Of a DNA stretch of 28,289 bases, positions 24,073 through 28,289 are shown one piece after another (the stretch's first letter is position 1; every line of letters begins with the position of its first letter). The notes below the pieces were generated by a model. That model was not told the origin of the DNA. It did no database searches and worked only from the letters and a program-made list of their open reading frames with translations. The stretch is taken from positions 1 to 28,289 of IMG/VR virus record IMGVR_UViG_3300031594_000010; one strand, written 5' to 3'. Made by a program: the position numbers and the translations under genes. The stretch comes from a virus.

Positions 24073-24520
24073 TGAGTAATTTCTCCATAAGCTTACCATA
24101 GTTACCTTGTCCGAAAGGTACAGACTCATTGAGCTGTATATTCGTTTGGTTCTTGATATTGCTTCCTTCTGCTTTAAGCAAGTCTGCCTGAGCTTTAATT
24201 TCATCCATGCGCATCTTGTGCGCCATTAACAAGAGGTCTGCTAAGTCTTTACTAGAGTATACGCCAGTTTCCTGAGCTTCTTCTAGTTTAGACGCAATCA
24301 TCTCATCTAATAAGGAACCGATATTATTTTTATTGCGGTAGCCCATATCTAAGTATACTGTATCAATATACTTTTTAACTTCACGCTTATTAAGGACTTC
24401 AACTACCTGTGTTTCTGATACTTGAAGATATTCGCACACGCCACGAATATTGCCATACTGGAGGTAGCTATTGGCTATCTCTAGTCCTTCGGGGGATATT
24501 GTAGTTAATTCTTTTGCCAT
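24053..24520 (-). CDS. terS: Terminase small subunit (probable)
   Basis: This 155-residue protein starts at the ATG at 24520. The frame can be extended to a TTG at 24556, but those bases are a perfect sigma70 promoter, so the ATG is the real start. An N-terminal helix-turn-helix (YGNIRGVCEYLQVSETQVVE) would bind the packaging site. A helical oligomerisation region follows (GSLLDEMIASKLEEAQETGV, LLLMAHKMRMDEIKAQADLL), then a flexible Asn/Gln/Gly tail ending NGPEGG, where these proteins usually contact the large subunit. By family knowledge a ring of small subunits picks the phage DNA and hands it to the motor. The gene heads the packaging group, with the large subunit about 1.2 kb downstream. 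No Shine-Dalgarno is present, and the message should start zero to two bases before the ATG. Confidence 0.72.
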   Translation of the reverse strand: MAKELTTISPEGLEIANSYLQYGNIRGVCEYLQVSETQVVEVLNKREVKKYIDTVYLDMGYRNKNNIGSLLDEMIASKLEEAQETGVYSSKDLADLLLMAHKMRMDEIKAQADLLKAEGSNIKNQTNIQLNESVPFGQGNYGKLMEKLLNGPEGG

Positions 24521-24527
24521 GTTACAG

Positions 24528-24556
24528 ATTATACTTAAATAGAGATAGGTTGTCAA
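24528..24556 (-). promoter_or_regulatory. Perfect sigma70 promoter giving an almost leaderless message
   Basis: TTGACA (24556-24551), 17 bases, TATAAT (24533-24528), preceded by an A-rich AAAAATAAACC tract. Only seven bases (CTGTAAC) separate the -10 box from the ATG at 24520. Normal initiation, about seven bases after the -10 box, therefore falls at or next to the start codon. Confidence 0.88.
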
Positions 24557-24575
24557 GGTTTATTTTTGTGAGGTT

Positions 24576-24646
24576 CCAACATACTATGTGGGCTCTTCCG
24601 GCAGAATTACGTCTACGTATGTGGTAGCCCCAACATACTGTGTAGG
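24576..24646 (-). repeat. Short tandem duplication across the chaperone-like stop codon
   Basis: CCAACATACTATGTGGGC at 24576-24593 and CCAACATACTGTGTAGG at 24630-24646 are near copies 54 bases (18 codons) apart. In the gene's direction the unit begins CAGTATGTTGG (Gln-Tyr-Val-Gly). In the second copy the CAG is TAG, the present stop codon. The ending may come from a duplication followed by a C-to-T change. Confidence 0.5.
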
Positions 24647-25081
24647 TAGGTCTCGTAGCTCCTGTCTATAAGCGGCCCACTCTGCCTTTTTTGAGTCGGA
24701 AAGAGCATTATCTGGTAATTGTGTCCAGTCACTATCGTTAAGAGAGTTTGTTCTGAAATATCTAATTCCTTCTGCTGCCTCAACTATCTGTAGTTCTTTT
24801 AGCTCTAGATTTTCTACCCAGCCCTCTGAACCTCTCCATTGTGACCAATTAGTGTCTTCCGGACTTTTTGGAGGTATTTCTGCCCACTCACTACCTGTCC
24901 AGTATTCCTCAAACCTCTCTCTACGAGAGTCTGACTCAATAGCGCGGTTTCCGTTTTCGTCTATTCCGAAGATTCCTTCAGAAACAGCAAGACCTCCTTC
25001 ATCATTAAAAAGATAAGGAGCCACCTGCCCCTGTTCTATAATTATACCTACTTCGTCTACTACGATTCTATATACTGACAT
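24584..25081 (-). CDS. Tail fibre assembly chaperone-like protein
   Basis: This 165-residue acidic protein has a C-terminal phrase RYFRTNSLNDSDWTQLPDNA followed by LSDSKKAEWAAYRQELRDLP. That is the hallmark of the phage tail assembly chaperone family commonly found beside tail fibre genes. Its N-terminal 100 residues are strand-rich and probably fold on or hold the fibre. It starts 12 bases after the fibre stop with GGAG upstream, so it is co-translated with its likely client. The last 18 codons belong to a small tandem duplication that continues past the stop. In this family the protein helps fibre trimerisation and may be absent from the virion or stay as a tip component. Confidence 0.72.
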   Translation of the reverse strand: MSVYRIVVDEVGIIIEQGQVAPYLFNDEGGLAVSEGIFGIDENGNRAIESDSRRERFEEYWTGSEWAEIPPKSPEDTNWSQWRGSEGWVENLELKELQIVEAAEGIRYFRTNSLNDSDWTQLPDNALSDSKKAEWAAYRQELRDLPTQYVGATTYVDVILPEEPT

Positions 25082-25093
25082 TTTTGTTCTCCA

Positions 25094-26902
25094 TTAGTTG
25101 TCAAAGTCCCAAGTAAATGTATCGGGTTCTCCGAAATCTGCTACTGCGTATAGTTGTTTTCCGATATAAGTTGATAATACTCCAGAACCTGACATGCCGA
25201 GATGGTTGGCTCCGGCTGCACTACCGGTATAATATTCTAAAGGTGTTGCTCTAACATTGCCAAACCTACCTGTATATTGATACATATGCCAATAAACACC
25301 AATTTTATACGCTCCCTCCCATCTGTACATATTAGTAAAGAAATGTTGATACGCGCCCCCATTGCCCGCCGAAACAGTATTATAAACTCTAACATTTTGG
25401 CTAGTCGTACCTTTTGCTGTTGGATTCATTAAACAATAGTTTTTATTAGGGTAATTTGCAGGGCCGGTGCTAGAGTTTCCCCAAAGCATATTACCAGAGG
25501 CCCCAACAGGCCCAGTGTTGCTGACCGGCCCCCAATCATATACTTTACCAGTACCACTGCCGGTATAGCGAGTGTGCACAATTGAGCCTTGATAATAATT
25601 CACACCACTAGTATTGGACAAGTAGTTCCAGTTTGTATTACCAGCATTTTGTATCTGATAGACCCCCGGTGCTAAACCATTCACATTTCTAAGCGTAAGA
25701 GTCTTCCAATTACCAGGGGCAGCGGTCTCAGGATTTCGTGTAACCACGTCGAGCACCTTAGCAGCACGGGCTAAGCTAGAGTATAGAATGTGTTGTTCAC
25801 CGGGACTACTGCTATGGAATTTTTGTCCGGTAGTAGTGTAAGCCTCTACAGCCATAGTTTTATTATTAGGGTCTGTATATTTTTCATTAGTAAATGGTGA
25901 TATTTTGCCCCAGTGTGGGCCTGGCATAGTAATTTTATAATCCCAAACACAGGTCGTCCTTTGATCAGTAAATATCCGAAACGACCGGTTAAAATGTGAT
26001 GTGCCATACTGCCAAGAGCCTCGGTCAGACACTCCATTGTTTACATTCGCTACGGCTGGGTAAGCCGGGTCATATATGCCGCCGTAACCGCGTGTCCTCA
26101 TAAAAGCGTCCTGATATTGAACAGGCCACATTTTATCGGGTTTCCAGTAGGTGTTAGCGGTCAACATGCCAAAATGCCGAGGCTGAGCAATGTTGTTGTT
26201 GCTCGCTGGGCGAACCCAAATCTCAGGGGTTACTTCGAACATCCGTTCCTGCTGAGCAGCTATCTTGTTAGTAACATTAACTCGGGCACTCGTACAGTTT
26301 ACTCCGGCTTTCATCTTCCATACAGTATATGCATAGTTATAGTTGTAGGTGACGTTACTGTATTTAATCACGTTGAAGACGTGAGGCCACCAAAAGTAAG
26401 CCGTGTGCCAGGTGGACCAAGTAGCTTTTCTGTTTACTAAGCTAGTGAGTTGGCCGGCGTTGTAGGGAGTAATGATACAATCTACATCGAGAAAGCCCCC
26501 ACCGCTGCCAGTAGTAGTCGGTGGGCTATAAAAAGACGAATATTCAAAAAATAGTGGCCCGAACACAGTTGGGGGCCCTCCATAGACTTCAGCTGGGCTA
26601 CGAGGGTAGTATACCATAGCACCTAAATCTCCAGAGCCAATTTGCGCGGTCGATGGAGCAGCAGGAAGAGCGGCTTTTGTAGTTACCATCTGAACACTGC
26701 CGTGCTGTACAGCATTTGCTTGACCAAAGCAATAATCTGGAATTACTATAGCATCGCTAACACCTCCTCCACCGTGCCCATAGGTCGAGTCAAATTGCTG
26801 GGCGGTGGTGAGTTGGCCAGTTCTAACAACCATCTGAACAGGGTTGTTGCTGTTGAATATAGTTCTTCCCTGGAAGTCGTCTACCTGTATTCCGTAAGTC
26901 AT
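25094..26902 (-). CDS. Large tail fibre / receptor-binding-like protein
   Basis: This 602-residue protein opens with MTYGIQVDDFQGRTIFNSNN, a short motif found at the N-terminus of fibre or tip-attached phage proteins and shared with the next protein upstream. The rest is rich in Tyr, Trp, Asn, Gly and Thr, with aromatic-rich stretches (YFWWPHVFNVIKYSNVTYNY; YRWEGAYKIGVYWHMYQYTG). These suit a beta-structured, sugar-facing surface. There is no signal peptide or membrane span. It is followed directly by the fibre-chaperone-like gene. I take it as a receptor-binding or side-fibre protein, with the N-terminus attaching to the virion and the remainder variable. I do not recognise a catalytic domain. 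AAGGA ten bases before the ATG overlaps the previous stop. Confidence 0.65.
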   Translation of the reverse strand: MTYGIQVDDFQGRTIFNSNNPVQMVVRTGQLTTAQQFDSTYGHGGGGVSDAIVIPDYCFGQANAVQHGSVQMVTTKAALPAAPSTAQIGSGDLGAMVYYPRSPAEVYGGPPTVFGPLFFEYSSFYSPPTTTGSGGGFLDVDCIITPYNAGQLTSLVNRKATWSTWHTAYFWWPHVFNVIKYSNVTYNYNYAYTVWKMKAGVNCTSARVNVTNKIAAQQERMFEVTPEIWVRPASNNNIAQPRHFGMLTANTYWKPDKMWPVQYQDAFMRTRGYGGIYDPAYPAVANVNNGVSDRGSWQYGTSHFNRSFRIFTDQRTTCVWDYKITMPGPHWGKISPFTNEKYTDPNNKTMAVEAYTTTGQKFHSSSPGEQHILYSSLARAAKVLDVVTRNPETAAPGNWKTLTLRNVNGLAPGVYQIQNAGNTNWNYLSNTSGVNYYQGSIVHTRYTGSGTGKVYDWGPVSNTGPVGASGNMLWGNSSTGPANYPNKNYCLMNPTAKGTTSQNVRVYNTVSAGNGGAYQHFFTNMYRWEGAYKIGVYWHMYQYTGRFGNVRATPLEYYTGSAAGANHLGMSGSGVLSTYIGKQLYAVADFGEPDTFTWDFDN

Positions 26903-26915
26903 TATCTAGTATTCC

Positions 26916-27356
26916 TTATGCTGTTATATTTTTGCCTACGCTATATATGTTCCAGGTTTGTGTTTCTTGGGCTAGGTCGGCCTGATAAGACCCTGTCCAA
27001 TTCAGATTCGTGCCATTCCAGTACATCCTAACTCTACCAAGGTTATTTGATGAAGTATACTGTTGAAATCCAAAGGTATTATCTCTTGTGGAAGAAGGCC
27101 AACCCCAGTCGTCTGTTCCGTTTCCGTGATTTCTTACGGTGATATAGTTGGCCTCAAAGTCAGGTTGACTAGTGCAACCCATTACGTATAGATCGACGGA
27201 GTTAGGTTTGTTGCTGGGTCTGGTCCAATTGCCACCGCTGAGAGGCCATAAAGTTATCTCAAACTCGACTATAACGTGATGTATTAGGCTCGTACCTTTA
27301 CTACTATCTACAAGTACGTTGCCTGCAGCGTCAAGTTGTTGAAATCCGAAAGCCAT
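26916..27356 (-). CDS. Small fibre-like virion protein
   Basis: This 146-residue protein starts six bases after a perfect AAGGAGG, the strongest ribosome site in the window, and about 17 bases after the predicted transcription start. The N-terminus MAFGFQQLDAAGNVLVDSSK parallels that of the next gene (M-aromatic-G-x-Q, then Asp/Gly, then x-x-Ser), so both may dock at the same virion site. The rest is Trp/Asn/Gly/Thr-rich and beta-like (FEITLWPLSGGNWTRPSNKP; RVRMYWNGTNLNWTGSYQAD). No membrane segment or known enzyme motif is seen. The strong promoter and ribosome site suggest high copy number. It could be a short fibre, a decoration or a plug protein; the fibre name rests on the shared motif and neighbours. 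Confidence 0.6.
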   Translation of the reverse strand: MAFGFQQLDAAGNVLVDSSKGTSLIHHVIVEFEITLWPLSGGNWTRPSNKPNSVDLYVMGCTSQPDFEANYITVRNHGNGTDDWGWPSSTRDNTFGFQQYTSSNNLGRVRMYWNGTNLNWTGSYQADLAQETQTWNIYSVGKNITA

Positions 27357-27380
27357 TTTTTTCCTCCTTAATTTTTACCA

Positions 27381-27409
27381 ATTATACTGTACCGGGGGAA
27401 ATTTGTCAA
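27381..27409 (-). promoter_or_regulatory. Consensus sigma70 promoter for the leftward structural block
   Basis: TTGACA (27409-27404), 17 bases, TATAAT (27386-27381), with AAAAAAAGTC upstream. Transcription should start near 27373-27374, just ahead of the AAGGAGG of the first fibre-like gene. Its CTTGACAAATTT is shared with the first rightward promoter. Confidence 0.88.
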
Positions 27410-27585
27410 GACTTTTTTTCGAGTTGGTCTGTTGGGTGTCTGGTTGTGCGTGTTTTCGTATAACACCTTTTATGATTTTCGTGTATTTTATAAAGTCGTA
27501 CGTGCGGGGGAGCCTGCGCGACCGGCATATACCAAAGTCTTATAACCGCCCCCCCTGCTTATGCTTTTTTAATCTAAGAAAAGGC
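27410..27585. other. Divergent intergenic region without a gene
   Basis: Between the divergent promoters I see no supported coding frame. The left part (27421-27460) is rich in G and T on the plus strand. The middle holds CGTACG and a C/G-rich island near 27500-27560 with GCGGGGGAGC, GCGCGACCGGC and CCGCCCCCCC, in contrast to AT-rich surroundings. It could contain a packaging (cos) or replication signal, but no diagnostic repeat set is visible. Confidence 0.4.
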
Positions 27586-27614
27586 TTGACAAATTTGAAT
27601 ATCTATGAGATAAT
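27586..27614 (+). promoter_or_regulatory. Rightward sigma70 promoter, cassette copy 1
   Basis: TTGACA (27586-27591), 17 bases, GATAAT (27609-27614), with an AAGAAAAGG tract upstream. It leads into the repeated leader and the ATG at 27646. Confidence 0.8.
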
Positions 27615-27648
27615 AGCTACATCAACTTAGAGAAGGAAAGAAAAAATG
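27610..27648 (+). repeat. Start-associated leader repeat, copy 1 of 3
   Basis: This 39-base unit runs from the -10 box to the start codon: ATAATAGCTACATCAACTT, then AGAGAAGGAAAG, an A run and ATG. Copies 2 (27810-27848) and 3 (27942-27979) differ by one substitution and one fewer A respectively. AGAAGG is the ribosome site. Confidence 0.9.
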
Positions 27649-27789
27649 TGTTTAGAAGAAGCTGAAGCATTAGGAGCCGACTTAGAAGGCTTACTACCCC
27701 GACACGGGGAAGAGCTAGAGCGTTGGAATAGAGCTAGATCTCTAGAACAGGCTTGCCGTCCTGAATATGCGAGCAAAGAAAAAGCTTGA
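27646..27789 (+). CDS. 47-residue acidic protein of unknown function
   Basis: First gene of the rightward unit, directly after cassette copy 1. The 47 residues (MCLEEAEALGADLEGLLPRH, then GEELERWNRARSLEQ and a Lys-ended tail) are charged and helical, with no membrane span or known motif. Its TGA stop lies inside the -35 box of the next promoter, so coding and control sequences are packed together. Support comes from the promoter, the ribosome site and a complete frame. The size and position, next to the divergent control region, suggest an early host-interaction protein, but nothing in the sequence shows a function. Confidence 0.65.
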   Translation: MCLEEAEALGADLEGLLPRHGEELERWNRARSLEQACRPEYASKEKA

Positions 27790-27814
27790 CATATTCAGAT
27801 ACCTGCGCTATAAT
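27786..27814 (+). promoter_or_regulatory. Rightward consensus sigma70 promoter, cassette copy 2
   Basis: TTGACA (27786-27791), 17 bases, TATAAT (27809-27814): a perfect match. AAAGAAAAAGC lies upstream. The TGA inside the -35 box is the stop codon of the gene before. Confidence 0.88.
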
Positions 27815-27848
27815 AGCTACATCAACTTAGAGAAGGGAAGAAAAAATG
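27810..27848 (+). repeat. Start-associated leader repeat, copy 2 of 3
   Basis: Same 39-base unit as at 27610, with a single A-to-G change (GAAGGGAAG in place of GAAGGAAAG). It ends at the ATG of a 29-residue membrane peptide. Confidence 0.9.
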
Positions 27849-27935
27849 AAAAAAGAAATGCTACTTATCCCACTAGGATTCGTTATATCAATCGCTATGA
27901 GCGTGGTATTATTTGGCTTGCTTGCTACTGTTTAA
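27846..27935 (+). CDS. 29-residue single-span membrane peptide
   Basis: The peptide has a basic start (MKKEM) and then one hydrophobic span (LLIPLGFVISIAMSVVLFGL). A short end follows, with no charged tail. It would sit in the inner membrane with the N-terminus inside. The promoter, the leader repeat and a good ribosome site support expression. Tiny early membrane peptides in phages often alter membrane physiology or block superinfection, but no such role can be read here. It ends six bases before the third cassette copy. Confidence 0.62.
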   Translation: MKKEMLLIPLGFVISIAMSVVLFGLLATV

Positions 27936-27946
27936 TATGGCATAAT
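27918..27946 (+). promoter_or_regulatory. Weak rightward promoter, cassette copy 3
   Basis: CATAAT (27941-27946) lies 17 bases after TTGCTT (27918-27923), which itself lies in the end of the preceding gene. The -10 side and leader match the other copies, but the -35 box is poor, so this copy may rely on read-through from the two stronger promoters. Confidence 0.5.
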
Positions 27947-27979
27947 AGCTACATCAACTTAGAGAAGGAAAGAAAAATG
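27942..27979 (+). repeat. Start-associated leader repeat, copy 3 of 3
   Basis: Same unit with one A fewer before the ATG (38 bases). It ends at the start of a 34-residue membrane peptide. Matching ceases just upstream of the -10 box, so only the leader and ribosome site, not the -35 box, were kept or copied. Confidence 0.88.
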
Positions 27980-28081
27980 AACAGAGACGATATACAGGTG
28001 GTTCTAACTATTCTCAGCGGTTTTGTACTGGGAACGGCTTTCGGAATATGCATGGTTGTGCTCACTGTAGGGGTAGCATAA
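27977..28081 (+). CDS. 34-residue single-span membrane peptide
   Basis: The peptide has a short charged start (MNRDDIQVV) followed by one long hydrophobic span (LTILSGFVLGTAFGICMVVL), with small-residue Gly/Ala positions that could pack helices, and TVGVA at the end. It starts after cassette copy 3 and its stop overlaps the next ATG by one base (TAATG), so the two are coupled. A longer frame extending upstream is open only by chance through the leader. Role unknown. Confidence 0.6.
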   Translation: MNRDDIQVVLTILSGFVLGTAFGICMVVLTVGVA

Positions 28082-28149
28082 TGCTAAAGATTTATATTAT
28101 TATAGGCTGGACATTGTTTCTCGTCATCAACTTACTTGAGGTACTATAA
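28081..28149 (+). CDS. 22-residue hydrophobic peptide
   Basis: A one-base overlap with the preceding stop (TAATG) and a complete short frame (MLKIYIIIGWTLFLVINLLE then VL). Almost the whole peptide is one membrane span. It is followed one base later by another membrane peptide gene. The coupled position is the main support; there is no own Shine-Dalgarno. Such short frames can be chance, so this is a tentative gene. Confidence 0.4.
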   Translation: MLKIYIIIGWTLFLVINLLEVL

Positions 28150-28150
28150 A

Positions 28151-28289
28151 ATGAAACTATTTAAACTGATTTTTGGCGCATTCGCATTGTTTGCCGCAAC
28201 CGTTGTGTGGTGTGTTCTGCGGTTGCTCACGATCATTCGGTATTGTGTTTCCTTTGTTTATGGCTTGGTGCGTACCTTGGTGCGTAGAC
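28151..28289 (+). CDS. Membrane peptide gene, partial at right edge
   Basis: The frame opens with MKLFKLIFGAFALFAATVVW one base after the previous stop and remains open to the end of the window (at least 46 residues). A hydrophobic span covers about residues 5-25, followed by a second hydrophobic, Arg-containing stretch (LRLLTIIRYCVSFVYGLVRT). GAGGT lies about 10 bases upstream. The start resembles a signal or membrane anchor. The C-terminus is outside the window. Confidence 0.5.
   Translation, partial: MKLFKLIFGAFALFAATVVWCVLRLLTIIRYCVSFVYGLVRTLVRR

Noticed and set aside
24073-24204. Longer N-terminus for the coiled-coil membrane protein
   Set aside because: It lies entirely inside the terminase small subunit gene in another frame and lacks a good ribosome site; shorter starts are better placed.
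24521-24556. Upstream extension of the terminase small subunit from a TTG
   Set aside because: The extra 12 codons are exactly the TTGACA-17-TATAAT promoter, and the peptide MTTYLYLSIICN looks unlike the rest of the protein.
1-28289. CRISPR arrays, tRNA genes, insertion sequences, integrase or attachment site
   Set aside because: No regular spaced repeats, cloverleaf-like segments, transposase motifs or recombinase motifs were recognised on either strand by eye.

Overview
The window holds the structural and packaging half of a tailed double-stranded DNA phage with a long non-contractile tail (siphovirus-like, HK97-type capsid), plus the first few genes of a divergent rightward unit. The host is probably a gammaproteobacterium and quite possibly a marine one. 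The promoters are near-perfect sigma70 sites (TTGACA, 17 bases, TATAAT), the ribosome sites are strong Shine-Dalgarno sequences, the base composition is moderately AT-rich, and several small proteins resemble ones I associate with marine phages. I see no integrase, repressor, tRNA or CRISPR array, so lifestyle cannot be settled from this piece.

Leftward block (minus strand, about 27.36 kb down to base 1). It begins with two tail-fibre-like proteins that share an N-terminal motif and a tail-fibre assembly chaperone-like protein. A packaging and lysis group follows: terminase small subunit, a membrane-anchored coiled-coil protein, three tiny strongly charged proteins, a holin-like protein and the terminase large subunit. 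Next come an HNH nuclease with its own promoter, the portal, and a fused prohead protease/major capsid protein with an internal start. Connector, neck and tail-terminator proteins come next, then two related tail tube proteins. The second tube protein carries an inserted LamG/lectin-like domain and has its own promoter. The tail ends with the overlapping G/T chaperone pair (frameshift candidate), a 1444-residue tape measure, a distal tail protein and a giant J-like tail-tip protein that runs off the left edge. Most genes overlap by 1 to 32 bases or lie a few bases apart.

Rightward block (27.6 kb to the right edge). Very small genes, mostly single-membrane-span peptides, lie behind three near-identical copies of a -10/leader/ribosome-site cassette. 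The stretch 27357-27645 is a divergent control region.

The most interesting points are: the lectin-domain tail tube gene behind a promoter followed at once by a terminator hairpin; a C-AAA-AAT-AG slip site fitting a -2 (or +1) shift between the tail chaperones, with a perfect internal Shine-Dalgarno; a consensus promoter giving an almost leaderless terminase small subunit message; the internal start that would release a separate capsid protein; and the repeated start-associated cassette with its microproteins. All functional names come from sequence patterns recognised by eye, not from database searches.
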